Assembly (NCBI GenBank): GCA_965197385.1
Contig: CBDANA010000005.1
Location: forward strand, 200,739 to 264,738
DNA length: 64,000 bases
Direction of reading: 5' to 3'
Source of the DNA: G963667915 sp965197385
GTDB taxonomy: Bacteria; Acidobacteriota; Vicinamibacteria; Vicinamibacterales; UBA823
Shown here piece after piece: positions 35,188 through 43,934 of this stretch (its first letter is position 1; each line of letters starts with the position of its first letter). The position numbers were made by a program, and so were the translations under genes. The notes beneath the pieces were generated by a model that saw nothing but the letters and a program-made list of their open reading frames with translations, made no database searches and was not told the origin of the DNA.

Positions 35188-36570
35188 ATGACGACTGAGC
35201 TCGTGATTGCCCTCATCGCCGCGCTCGGGGGCGCCGCCGTGACGTGGGCGTTGGTGAGTGCCCGGCAGCGGACGACGGCCGCCCGCCACGACACCGACCT
35301 GGAGGCCAGGACCCGGGCCGCCGAGGGGGTGCGGGATGAGCTGCGTCAGCAGCTGGCGGCGAACGATCGGCAACTCGACGGAGTACGGGCCGCGCTCGAT
35401 GCCGAGAGCCGCGCGCGCACCGAGGCCGAGACTCGGCTGGAGCAGGTGCGCGAGAGCCTCCGCGACCAGCAACGGCTCCTCGAGGAGACCACCGCCCGGC
35501 TGACCGACACCTTTCGCGCGCTCAGCGCGGACGCGCTCAAGAGTAACAACCAGTCGTTTCTCGATCTGGCCAAGCAGTCCTTCGCGTCGATCGTGGCCGA
35601 GACGAAGGGGGACGTGGGCAAGCGCCAAGAGGCGATCGACGCGCTCATCCGACCTATTCAGGATACGCTCAAGCGCTACGAGCAGCAGGTCGTGGCGATG
35701 GAGGAGACGCGCCAGCGGACGTTCGGCGGGCTCGAGGAGCAACTCAAGCAGCTCAGCGCGTCGCAGGGACAGCTGCAGCGGGAGACCGGGAATCTCGTCA
35801 AGGCGCTTCGCCGGCCCGACGTGCGGGGGCGGTGGGGGGAGATGACCCTGCATCGGGTCGTCGAGCTGGCCGGGATGTCGGCGCATTGCGACTACGAGCC
35901 GCAGGTGACGGTCACCGGTGACGACGGCCGCGTGCGGCCTGATCTGCTGGTGCGTTTGCCCAACACGCGGACGATCGTCGTGGATTCCAAGGTGCCGCTC
36001 GATGCCTATCTGGATGCGATCGAAGCCAACGACGAGGATACCCGGCGCGCGGCGCTGCAGCGCCATGCACAGCAGCTGCGGACCCACATGACCCAGCTGG
36101 CGGCGAAATCGTATTGGGAGCAGTTTCCGCAGACGCCGGAGTTCGTCGTGATGTTCGTGCCTGGCGAAGCGCTGTTCGCAGCCGCCATCGATGCCGATCG
36201 GACGCTCCTCGAAGACGGCATGGCCCGCCAGGTCGTGCTGGCCACGCCGACGACGCTGATCGCTGTGCTCAAGGCCGTGGCGTACGGCTGGCGACAGGAG
36301 CAGATTGCCGAGAATGCGCAGGCGATCAGCGAGCTCGGACGGCAGCTGTACGACCGCGTGCGGACGCTCGCTGATCACGTGGAGGACGTCGGCAAGTCGC
36401 TTGGGCGGGCGGTCGCGGCCTACAACCGTGCGGTGGGCTCGATGGAGACGCGCGTCTTTTCTTCGGCGCGGCGCTTCAAGGAGCTCGGCGCCGCGACCGG
36501 CGAGGACATCACGACCGTCGAGCCGGTCGAGCAGGCGCCGCGGCTCTTTACCGACCTCGACAAGATGTGA
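35188..36570 (+). CDS. rmuC: DNA recombination protein RmuC
   Basis: 460 residues. One N-terminal TM helix (LVIALIAALGGAAVTWALVS) leads into a long coiled coil (about residues 30-200) and then the RmuC nuclease-like domain, with RGRWGEMTLHRVVELAGM, RPDLLVRLPNTRTIVVDSKV, PEFVVMFVPGEALFAAAI and LATPTTLIAVLKAVAYGWRQ. RmuC limits certain rearrangements in E. coli. The frame is open upstream through the repeat at 34958-35135, but ATG 35188 gives the normal family start. Confidence 0.95.
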   Translation: MTTELVIALIAALGGAAVTWALVSARQRTTAARHDTDLEARTRAAEGVRDELRQQLAANDRQLDGVRAALDAESRARTEAETRLEQVRESLRDQQRLLEETTARLTDTFRALSADALKSNNQSFLDLAKQSFASIVAETKGDVGKRQEAIDALIRPIQDTLKRYEQQVVAMEETRQRTFGGLEEQLKQLSASQGQLQRETGNLVKALRRPDVRGRWGEMTLHRVVELAGMSAHCDYEPQVTVTGDDGRVRPDLLVRLPNTRTIVVDSKVPLDAYLDAIEANDEDTRRAALQRHAQQLRTHMTQLAAKSYWEQFPQTPEFVVMFVPGEALFAAAIDADRTLLEDGMARQVVLATPTTLIAVLKAVAYGWRQEQIAENAQAISELGRQLYDRVRTLADHVEDVGKSLGRAVAAYNRAVGSMETRVFSSARRFKELGAATGEDITTVEPVEQAPRLFTDLDKM

Positions 36571-36588
36571 GCGGCTCGCGTGCGGCCG

Positions 36589-39228
36589 TCAAAACGTGTA
36601 GTGCAGCCTGACCTGGGCGTTGGCGCCCGGCCCATCGACGCCGGAGCCGTGCCACCGATAGTTGCGGTCCGTCAGGTTTTCCGTGATCACGGTCAACTCG
36701 ACGTTCGAGTGCAGCTGCCAGCCGGCCCGGGCGCCAAACGCGAGGAACCCAGGCGTTTCATCGAAGAGCGTGGCGGAATTCGCGTCGCCGAGCACCCGGT
36801 CCTGCACCTCCGAGAGTGTTTCGCCGGTCGCGGTCAGCACGCCGTTCTGCACCAGGCCGAGGACCGTGGCGCCGGCGGTGAAGAACTCGGCGATCGACTC
36901 GCGCGATCGGAGCGCGCCGATGCGCGCGTCGCTCAGATCGCCCGGGCTGAGCCGGCGCTGTGCGAATGCGAAGCTCGATGTGCCCTCGATCCAGAACGGC
37001 TGCCGGGCGGGCGACCAGCGGATGCGCCCGCCGCCGAACGGCGGCGGCATCCGCCTGAGTAGCTGGTTGGTTCCGAGCTCGTGGCCGTTGACCATCGAGG
37101 CATACACCGCGGCGTGCCACTCCGGGGTGACCTGGACCCTGAGGTCGGCCTCGAACCCCAGCACCCGCGCTCGGTCGACGTTGGCCCGGGTTACGATCGG
37201 CCGCAGATCTTGTTCAACGAACGCGCGTCCCGCGGCGTCCTGGCGGACGACCGTGAAGCCGGCGATCGTCGTGCCGACGATTGGGTTCAGGAAGATGGCG
37301 GCGCGGCGCTGGATGATGTCGTGGAGCTCGAGGTCGAAGACGCTCACCGAGGCCGACACGCGGGGCGTCCGGATCTTCAGGCCGCCTTCGATCGCGACCG
37401 CGGATTCCGGGGCGAGGCCCTCGAGGCGCCGGCCCGTGCTCACCGCATCGGTTCCGTCGCTGTCCCCGATGAAACTGCCGAGATTCTCCGCCGTCTGGGG
37501 CGCAATCTCGAATCCGCCGCCGCTGAGACCGACCGCCCCGAGATCGAACGCGTTCGCCGCCCGGAAGCCGCGGCTCACCGTGAGTGTCGCGTTGAGTGTG
37601 TCGGTCAGTCCGATTACCGCCCCGGTGTGGAACGTGAACGCGTCCATGGGCACGCGGGTGGTCTGGATGTCGAAGCTGGGATCGGACCGGGTTCTGAACA
37701 GAAAATATCCGTGGCGTAGACCCGCTCTGAGCGTCAGCTGCCCGGGCACGATTTCCGAGGTGGTTTGGAGGAAGAGGCCGGTGCTCGTGTAGCGGGTTCC
37801 GTCCGGAATCCTCGGCCTGACCTGAGCGCGCGTCCCCGTGAGCGGATCCTCGAACGTGCGTTCGCCGGCGATGTACTCGTCGTAGACCTCGCCGCCGAAC
37901 GTCAGCGCGTGGCGCCCGCCGACCACGCGGGCGCCCTGGGCCTGGTAGCCGATGGCGACGACCCAACCGTCCTGCCGTTCGATGGGCGAGTCGCGGCGGC
38001 GCCGCTCGAGGCGATCGTCCTGCTGCCGGTTGATCGAGACGCTCGCCGTCAGCCCGTCGAGCCACCCGGTGCGCCCGCGGTCGTAGCGCACATAGCCAAA
38101 ATCGAGCCGCTGCGGCTCGAACTCGCTGCGGTGCCAGCCGTCGCCCCCGAGCAGACGGTCGTAGCGGTTGACCCCGAACTGCTCCTCGTGGAGGTACACC
38201 GCCCGCAGCGAGGCGTCCTCGCCGGCGTCGAACGCAGCCGCCACGTACGCGCCGGACTGCGAGAAGTCGGTGTCGGGCAGCTTCGTGTACTGCGGCGTTG
38301 ACGGAAGTCCGAGGAAACGGGTGAGGGCGGAGTGCGAGTCGCGTCCTCGTCCGGCGCGCAATTCGCCGACACGGCGCGTGGCACCCCCGATCCTCGCGGC
38401 CCATCGACGATCCTGCACGAGGATGGTCGCGTCGCCGGTGCCGCTGAGGTCGGCCGATCCGAAGACGCCGTCCACACCGCCCGTCACCTGCCGTCCGGCG
38501 GAGGACAGGGCCGGCGTCAGGCTCAGGACGTTGATCGTGCCGCCGAGGGCGTCGCTGCCGTACTGCACGGATGACGGGCCGCGCACGACCTCCAGGCGGT
38601 CGACCAGTGCCGGGTTGATCCAGCCGAGGTACTGCGTCGCGCCACTGCGGAACGTGGACGTGTTGAAGCGGATCCCGTCCATCAGGTACACGATGCGCTG
38701 CGCGCTGAATCCTCGAATGAACGGGGAGCCCTGGGCGGTGGTCGTCTGCTGGACGAGGACACCAGGCTCCTCGCGGAGCACTTGGGGAAGGATCTGATGC
38801 GGCCGCGACTCGATCTCCTCGCGCGTGGTGACGGTCACCGCTTCGGGGATGTCGAACGACTGCTCGGTGGCGCCCCGCGCCGGTGTGACGACGACCTCCG
38901 TTTCGAGCCCGGCCACCTGGAGGACGAGCCGGACCGACGTCGCACCGTCGCGCGTCAAGTCCACCTGCGCTGTCGCCGGCGTGAACAAGTCGCGCTCGGC
39001 GAGCACGAGGCAGGCGGCGGGCGGCAGCCCTTCGACCGAAAAGGCTCCGCGATCGTCAGCGTTCACGGTGACGGTGCGCTCGTTGCACGCGACCGTGACC
39101 ACCGCCGCCGGAATTGCCCCGCCGAGTGAATCTTCGACCGTTCCGGAGAGCGTGCGTTCGGGTGATTGGGATACGTCGCCGAGAGCGATGGCCGCCACCC
39201 ACAGTGCGACCATCGGCGCGAGGGACAT
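36589..39228 (-). CDS. TonB-dependent outer-membrane receptor
   Basis: 879 residues. A short signal sequence (MSLAPMVALWVAAIALG) and a CarboxypepD_reg-like domain (RTLSGTVEDSLGGAIPAAVV, about residues 25-105) precede the plug (TEVVVTPARGATEQSFDIPE, FIRGFSAQRIVYLMDGIRFN, LEVVRGPSSVQYGSDALGGT). The barrel ends LTDRNYRWHGSGVDGPGANA then VRLHYTF with the terminal Phe needed for insertion. The plug resembles haem/haemoglobin and cobalamin receptors, but no ligand is assigned. It is convergent with rmuC 18 bp away. Confidence 0.93.
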   Translation of the reverse strand: MSLAPMVALWVAAIALGDVSQSPERTLSGTVEDSLGGAIPAAVVTVACNERTVTVNADDRGAFSVEGLPPAACLVLAERDLFTPATAQVDLTRDGATSVRLVLQVAGLETEVVVTPARGATEQSFDIPEAVTVTTREEIESRPHQILPQVLREEPGVLVQQTTTAQGSPFIRGFSAQRIVYLMDGIRFNTSTFRSGATQYLGWINPALVDRLEVVRGPSSVQYGSDALGGTINVLSLTPALSSAGRQVTGGVDGVFGSADLSGTGDATILVQDRRWAARIGGATRRVGELRAGRGRDSHSALTRFLGLPSTPQYTKLPDTDFSQSGAYVAAAFDAGEDASLRAVYLHEEQFGVNRYDRLLGGDGWHRSEFEPQRLDFGYVRYDRGRTGWLDGLTASVSINRQQDDRLERRRRDSPIERQDGWVVAIGYQAQGARVVGGRHALTFGGEVYDEYIAGERTFEDPLTGTRAQVRPRIPDGTRYTSTGLFLQTTSEIVPGQLTLRAGLRHGYFLFRTRSDPSFDIQTTRVPMDAFTFHTGAVIGLTDTLNATLTVSRGFRAANAFDLGAVGLSGGGFEIAPQTAENLGSFIGDSDGTDAVSTGRRLEGLAPESAVAIEGGLKIRTPRVSASVSVFDLELHDIIQRRAAIFLNPIVGTTIAGFTVVRQDAAGRAFVEQDLRPIVTRANVDRARVLGFEADLRVQVTPEWHAAVYASMVNGHELGTNQLLRRMPPPFGGGRIRWSPARQPFWIEGTSSFAFAQRRLSPGDLSDARIGALRSRESIAEFFTAGATVLGLVQNGVLTATGETLSEVQDRVLGDANSATLFDETPGFLAFGARAGWQLHSNVELTVITENLTDRNYRWHGSGVDGPGANAQVRLHYTF

Positions 39229-39309
39229 TCCGAAAATCGTACGGGCCCGAGTCCTGCACTGTCAAACCACGGGTGCGCATGACTTTATGCCGTCCACCAT
39301 GGCCGCGGG

Positions 39310-39387
39310 CCTCTCGGCTTCGGGCTCTCGGCGCTTGCACGGTCCGGGACGCGAGAGCCGGGAGGCGAGAGCCGAAAGCCGAGAGGC
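39310..39387. repeat. GAGAGCC-type inverted repeat
   Basis: CCTCTCGGCTTCGGGCTCTC and, about 40 bp on, CGAGAGCCGAAAGCCGAGAG are inverted copies able to fold into a hairpin. The same units appear at 7650, 14537 and 51766, always between genes. Confidence 0.65.
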
Positions 39388-39444
39388 GGGTGCGCGCACC
39401 GTTGACAGCACCGGGGCTCGATTTCTATAATTCTTCTATAAGTG

Positions 39445-39459
39445 CGACTAGATTAGTCG
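39445..39459. promoter_or_regulatory. IscR type-1-like operator upstream of the sulfur island
   Basis: CGACTAGATTAGTCG is a perfect 6-3-6 palindrome, flanked by ATA at 39438-39440 and TAT at 39460-39462. It fits the GACTR-www-YAGTC core of the type-1 IscR site except for one G in the AT spacer. An IscR-like Rrf2 gene lies 4 kb downstream at 43410 in the same island. A TATAAT-like box at 39426-39431 lies next to it, so binding should repress. Confidence 0.65.
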
Positions 39460-39549
39460 TATTTCAATGCACCCCGTGCTTGACGGTAAGCGGCGGACTT
39501 TCGTCGAATAAAATCAGAGGTTCCGGCTCATGCGAGGATCAGCCAGGAA

Positions 39550-40887
39550 ATGAACGACCACACCCTGCGCGTCTACGATTCCATTCTCGGCCTCCTCTCC
39601 AGTGCCGACAATCCCACACCGCTGGTGCGCCTGAACCGGGTGGTGCCGTTCCGGGACACTCAGGTCTACGCCAAGCTCGAGTGGTACAACCCGTTTGGAG
39701 CAGTCAAGGATCGGGTGGCAGCCAACCTGGTTGCCGACGGCGAAGCACATCTCACGGTGCAGACGGACCAGAAGCTGGTCGAGCCCACCTCGGGCAACAC
39801 CGGCATGGCCCTCGCCATGATCGCCAATGCGAAGGGCTACACGCTGACGACGCCGCTGTCGATCGAGATACCGCTCGAGAAGCGCACCATGCTCAGGTTC
39901 TTTGGCGCCGAGGTGCTCGAGCTCGACGACACCCTGTGCCCGGCGCCTGGGGCACCCGAAGGCGCAATCGCCAAGGCGATGGAGATCGCCGAGCGTCCCG
40001 GATTCCACATGTTGAACCAGTACGTCAACGAGGCGAATCCCGACGCGCACTACACGACGACAGGACCGGAGATCTGGCGCCAGACGGAAGGAACGGTCAC
40101 GCATTTCGTTGCGGGTCTGGGCACGTGCGGCACCATTACCGGGACGGGGCGCTTTCTTAAAGAGCAGCGCTCCGCGGTCCAGGTCCTCGGTGTGCATCCT
40201 GGCGAGGGCCATGACATCCCTGGCGTGCGAAGTATCCGCCAGCTCCAGCAGACCCGGCTGTTTCGTCCGGCGGAGTACGACGGCCTGACCGAGATTCAGA
40301 ACCAGGCGGCGTTCGAGTTGTGTCTCCGCCTGAACCGGGAGGAGAGCATCATCGCGGGGCCAAGCTCGGCCATGGCCCTTGCAGGTGCGTTCGAGCTGGT
40401 CCCTGACGAGCCGGGCAACCTGGTCGTGGTGATCTTCCCGGACAGCGCGTTCAAGTACGCATCCTCGGTTGTGAAGTATCTGCCGGGTCTCGAGGCCGGC
40501 ACGGCGAAGCCCGCGGCGCCGCGCAACGCGCTGCTCGACACGATGGTGGAGAACGTGCGGGGCAACGCCGACCTGACCATCGACGTCGACGCCGCCCACG
40601 AGCAGTGGCAGGCGTACAGGCCGTTCGTGCTGGATGTGCGCCCGAGCGACCAGTACCAGGAGGCGCACATCCCTGGTGCCATCAACAGGCCGCTCGCGGC
40701 GCTGAGCGAGCATCACGCGGGCCTTCCCGGCGATCTCGACGCGCCGATCTTCAGCGTGTGCCAGCGCGGGAATGCCTCGCTGTCCGGCGTGCTGTTTCTC
40801 AAGTCGCTCGGCTATCGCAATGTACGCAGCATCACCGGCGGGACGCTCGCCTGGCGAGAGAAGGGCTTTGCCACCGACGCCGAATAG
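39550..40887 (+). CDS. Cysteine synthase family enzyme fused to rhodanese
   Basis: 445 residues. Residues 1-325 are a PLP fold-type II cysteine synthase: NPTPLVRLNRVVPF, YNPFGAVKDRVAANL (PLP Lys), EPTSGNTGMALAM, HFVAGLGTCGTITGTG and AGPSSAMALAGA. Residues of about 345-440 are a rhodanese domain (FVLDVRPSDQYQEAHIPGA) with the active Cys in FSVCQRGNASLSG. The fusion suggests sulfur is passed from the rhodanese persulfide towards cysteine formation. It is the first gene of the sulfur island, next to Mec-like and CysO-MoeZ genes, and has an IscR-type site about 90 bp upstream. Confidence 0.9.
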   Translation: MNDHTLRVYDSILGLLSSADNPTPLVRLNRVVPFRDTQVYAKLEWYNPFGAVKDRVAANLVADGEAHLTVQTDQKLVEPTSGNTGMALAMIANAKGYTLTTPLSIEIPLEKRTMLRFFGAEVLELDDTLCPAPGAPEGAIAKAMEIAERPGFHMLNQYVNEANPDAHYTTTGPEIWRQTEGTVTHFVAGLGTCGTITGTGRFLKEQRSAVQVLGVHPGEGHDIPGVRSIRQLQQTRLFRPAEYDGLTEIQNQAAFELCLRLNREESIIAGPSSAMALAGAFELVPDEPGNLVVVIFPDSAFKYASSVVKYLPGLEAGTAKPAAPRNALLDTMVENVRGNADLTIDVDAAHEQWQAYRPFVLDVRPSDQYQEAHIPGAINRPLAALSEHHAGLPGDLDAPIFSVCQRGNASLSGVLFLKSLGYRNVRSITGGTLAWREKGFATDAE

Positions 40888-40916
40888 GATGGCGGCGGAA
40901 GAGGGGTGGCTAGCGA

Positions 40917-41383
40917 GTGGTGAGGGGACCGCGACCCACGCTGGTGTTGTGCGCCGAGGCCAACACCGCCATCCGCCGGCATGGCCGGGAGGCCTACCCG
41001 CACGAATGTTGCGTGGCGTGGCACGCCGCCCCAAGGTGCTCGCTCAGCGTCCGGTCACGCCGGAACGCAAAAAAATCCTGTCGTCCTACGAGGCGGAGCT
41101 GGTGCTGACCGATCCGCTCGACGGATCCGACGGTGCGATTCGAGAGGCCCGCCGGATCCATGCCGCGACGCTCGACCGGTATTTCTACGCCGGCCACTAC
41201 ACCAACGACGCCAACTGGCGAGCCCACTACGACACGACCGGTCCGGCGATCCTGGAGCAGACCGGCGGCCGCGTGACGCATTTCGTGGCGGGCACGCGTG
41301 AAGGCGTGATCGTGACGATCTTCTGCGATTCGGGCGAGCGGTACCTGGCGGAACGGTTCTGGGACGAGCCGACGGCGTCATGA
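40917..41383 (+). pseudogene. Decayed cysM-like gene joined to a JAMM-peptidase fragment
   Basis: From 40917 a short frame gives EANTAIRRHGREAYPHECC, clearly related to the N-terminus of the intact JAMM peptidase that follows. The sequence then changes frame and becomes the middle of a cysteine synthase (TPERKKILSSYEAELVLTDP, DRYFYAGHYTNDANWRAHYD, TTGPAILEQTGGRVTHFVAG). It jumps straight to that enzyme's C-terminus (VIVTIFCDSGERYLAERFW). The N-terminal PLP-lysine part and about 120 residues after HFVAG are missing. It was probably the operon's original CysM and is now inactive; the fused enzyme upstream may have replaced it. Confidence 0.8.
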
Positions 41384-41787
41384 CACTCGAGCTGTCCGAG
41401 CCAATCCGGGAAGCGATCCGCCACCACGGCCAAGCGGCCTATCCCCATGAGTGCTGCGGGGCGCTCATCGGACGTGGAACGCGCGTCACCGAGGCCGTAA
41501 CGTTGCCGAACACCACAGACGAAGAGCCGCGCCGCCGATTCCTCGTGAGCCCGGCCGACTACCGTCTCGCGGAACGTCGGGCGACTGAATCCGATCGGGA
41601 GTTGGTCGGGTTCTATCACTCACACCCCGACCATCCAGCGCGGCCCTCTCAGCACGACCTCGCACACGCGTGGCCGTTTTTCGCGTATGTGATTCTGTCG
41701 GTCCGGCGAGGTGAGCCGGCCGAGCTCACGGCGTGGCGGCTGCGTGAAGACCGCTCGACCTTTGACGCGGTGCCCGTTGTCGCCTGA
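41380..41787 (+). CDS. mec: Mec-like M67/JAMM metallopeptidase
   Basis: 135 residues. The JAMM zinc site is complete: Glu in YPHECCGALIG and HSHPDHPARPSQHD (H-x-H-x7-S-x2-D). In Mycobacterium tuberculosis the homologue Mec removes cysteine from the C-terminus of CysO-cysteine. The next gene here carries a CysO domain, which makes the same job likely. It overlaps the remnant upstream by four bases (ATGA) and is 41 bp before the CysO-MoeZ gene. It might also cut after the Gly-Gly inside that fusion protein. Confidence 0.9.
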   Translation: MTLELSEPIREAIRHHGQAAYPHECCGALIGRGTRVTEAVTLPNTTDEEPRRRFLVSPADYRLAERRATESDRELVGFYHSHPDHPARPSQHDLAHAWPFFAYVILSVRRGEPAELTAWRLREDRSTFDAVPVVA

Positions 41788-41828
41788 ACGGGTCGCCATG
41801 AGATCTGGGCCTGGAGTACCCTGACACC

Positions 41829-43280
41829 ATGTCGAACAAAGTGCTCATCCCGACGCCGTTGCGCCCGTATGCGGGCAAGCAAGATGTGGTTGAAGTCGAC
41901 GGGAAGACCGTCGGCGAGTTGCTGGTGAACCTGACCAGCCAGTACGCGGACCTGCGCAAGCACCTCTATACGGAGGAGGGGCGGCTCCGCAGCTTTGTAA
42001 ACGTCTACGTCAACGACGACGACATTCGCTACCTGGACCGCGAACAGACGCCCCTTAAGCCTGGTGACACGATCAGCATCGTGCCGTCCGTCGCTGGTGG
42101 CGCCGGACCGGTCGTGGCCGAGCCGCGTACCGCACCCCCGCTGAGCAACGACGAGGTGCAACGCTACAGCCGCCACCTCATCATGCCCGAGGTGGGCATG
42201 GACGGACAGCAGAAACTCAAGGCAGCACGGGTGCTGTGCATCGGCGCCGGCGGGTTGGGATCGCCCGTGGCGATGTACCTGGCAGCGGCCGGTGTTGGGA
42301 CGTTAGGGATGGTCGATTTTGATACGGTCGATTTCAGCAACCTCCAACGGCAGATTATTCACGGGACGCCCGACGTGGGTCGCCTGAAGCTTCGGTCGGC
42401 GAACGATCGCATTCAGGCCATCAATCCCAACGTCCAGGTCGAGTGCTATGAGACGGCGCTGTCGTCGCAGAACGCGCTAGAGCTGTTGGAGCCCTACGAC
42501 GTCATCGTCGACGGGACCGACAATTTTCCGACGCGATATCTCGTCAACGACGCGTGCGTCCTGCTCGGTAAGCCGAACGTCTACGGCAGCATCTTCAGGT
42601 TCGAAGGGCAGGCCTCGGTGTTTGCGACCAAGGACGGGCCGTGCTATCGCTGCTTGTATCCGGAGCCGCCGCCTCCCGGTCTCGTGCCGAGCTGCGCGGA
42701 AGGAGGCGTGCTCGGCGTGCTGCCAGGCATCGTCGGAACGATTCAGGCGACCGAAGCGATCAAGCTAATCATCGGGGTGGGCGAGCCGCTGATCGGACGG
42801 TTCCTGATCTTCGATGCGCTGCGCATGCGGTTCCGCGAGCTCAAGCTGCGTCGCGATCCGGAGTGCCCGGTGTGCGGCGATCGTCCGACGGTGCGGGAGC
42901 TGATCGACTACGAGCAGTTCTGCGGCGTCGCGCCGGCGGCGCAGACGTCCGCGCCAGCGGCGGTCGAGGAAACGACCGTCGAGGAGTTGAAGCGCCGCTT
43001 CGATGCCGGCGAAGACACGTTCCTCTTGGACGTCCGCGAACCGCAGGAGTATCAGATCTGCACCATCCCGGGATCGACGTTGATTTCACTCGGCGACCTG
43101 CCGAGCCGACTGTCCGAGCTCGAAGGGCGGCGCAACATCGTCGTGCACTGCAAGTCCGGCGTCCGGAGTGCCAAGGCGGTGAAGCTGCTCCGCGAGGCGG
43201 GATTCGGAGACGCGGTCAACCTCCAAGGCGGAATCTTGGCCTGGATCGATCGGGTCGACCCGTCGCTGCCCAAGTACTGA
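41829..43280 (+). CDS. CysO-MoeZ fusion: ubiquitin-like sulfur carrier, E1-like adenylyltransferase and rhodanese
   Basis: 483 residues in three parts. Residues 1-91 match CysO (VLIPTPLRPYAGKQ, FVNVYVNDDDIRYLD) and end SIVPSVAGG, the carrier's Gly-Gly, which here is internal at residues 90-91. Residues of about 104-365 are a MoeB/ThiF-type E1 (IGAGGLGSPVAMYLAAAGVG, VDFSNLQRQI, CYRCLYPEPPPPG, catalytic-type Cys in PSCAEGG, CPVCG zinc pair). Residues of about 380-480 are a rhodanese (LLDVREPQEYQICTIPGS) with its Cys in VVHCKSGVRSAK near 440. In M. tuberculosis CysO and MoeZ are separate. As a fusion, the Gly-Gly must be released or act in an internal loop. Confidence 0.92.
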   Translation: MSNKVLIPTPLRPYAGKQDVVEVDGKTVGELLVNLTSQYADLRKHLYTEEGRLRSFVNVYVNDDDIRYLDREQTPLKPGDTISIVPSVAGGAGPVVAEPRTAPPLSNDEVQRYSRHLIMPEVGMDGQQKLKAARVLCIGAGGLGSPVAMYLAAAGVGTLGMVDFDTVDFSNLQRQIIHGTPDVGRLKLRSANDRIQAINPNVQVECYETALSSQNALELLEPYDVIVDGTDNFPTRYLVNDACVLLGKPNVYGSIFRFEGQASVFATKDGPCYRCLYPEPPPPGLVPSCAEGGVLGVLPGIVGTIQATEAIKLIIGVGEPLIGRFLIFDALRMRFRELKLRRDPECPVCGDRPTVRELIDYEQFCGVAPAAQTSAPAAVEETTVEELKRRFDAGEDTFLLDVREPQEYQICTIPGSTLISLGDLPSRLSELEGRRNIVVHCKSGVRSAKAVKLLREAGFGDAVNLQGGILAWIDRVDPSLPKY

Positions 43281-43293
43281 GGAAAGCGCCGGT

Positions 43294-43323
43294 AGTGGGC
43301 TACGTTGTTCAAAGTAGTCCACT
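43294..43323. promoter_or_regulatory. Inverted repeat upstream of the Rrf2 gene
   Basis: AGTGGGCTAC and GTAGTCCACT pair with one mismatch around a 10-base loop, flanked by two direct copies of GGAAAGCGCC (43281-43290 and 43325-43334). It may be an attenuator, a terminator for the fusion gene or an operator; it lacks a U-tract. Confidence 0.45.
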
Positions 43324-43409
43324 GGAAAGCGCCTTGTCCGGGCGATGCCGGGGCGCTAATATAAAACATGGGTGGTCCTATATCGCGCGAATGGCTGGAT
43401 AATCAGAAA

Positions 43410-43898
43410 ATGCTGAGACTGTCGAAGAAAGCGGATTACGGGCTGATCGCGATGAAGCACCTGGCCCTGCTGTCCGAGAGCGGGTCGTCGAGCGCCAGGG
43501 AGATCGCCGGGCACTACGACATTCCGGTCGAGGTGCTCGCCAAGGTGCTGCAGCAGCTGGCACGGCGGGGGCTGCTGGCCTCTCATCAGGGGACCCGCGG
43601 GGGGTATCATCTGGCCCGCCCGGCGACGGCGATCTCGGTGGCCGAAGTGATCCAGGCGATCGACGGGCCGATCAAGGTGACCGCCTGTTCCGAACATGAG
43701 GTGGACTGCGATCAGTATTCGAAATGCACCGTCCGCGACCCACTGTGGCGGATCAAGGATCGGATCGTGTCCGCGCTGTCCGCGTGCACCGTCTTCGAGA
43801 TGGCGACTGACACGATGCCCGACGCGGTGTTTCCGTTGGCCGGGTCGACACGGCCGGACGCCGTGGCGCCGCTGGTCGTGCCCACCGCCAGCCGGTAA
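43410..43898 (+). CDS. iscR: Rrf2-family regulator, IscR-like
   Basis: 162 residues from ATG 43410 (MLRLSKKADYGLIAMKHLAL). The winged helix is normal for Rrf2 (AREIAGHYDIPVEVLAKVLQ, GLLASHQGTRGGYHLARP). Three cysteines in ACSEHEVDCDQYSKC are spaced C-x6-C-x5-C, close to the IscR [2Fe-2S] site. It probably senses Fe-S status and represses this cluster. An IscR-type-1-like site lies at 39445-39459 and iscS follows 36 bp downstream. An upstream in-frame ATG at 43368 is less likely. Confidence 0.88.
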   Translation: MLRLSKKADYGLIAMKHLALLSESGSSSAREIAGHYDIPVEVLAKVLQQLARRGLLASHQGTRGGYHLARPATAISVAEVIQAIDGPIKVTACSEHEVDCDQYSKCTVRDPLWRIKDRIVSALSACTVFEMATDTMPDAVFPLAGSTRPDAVAPLVVPTASR

Positions 43899-43934
43899 CC
43901 CGCGTGCTCGCTTGGCGCGAGCGGACGACATCCT

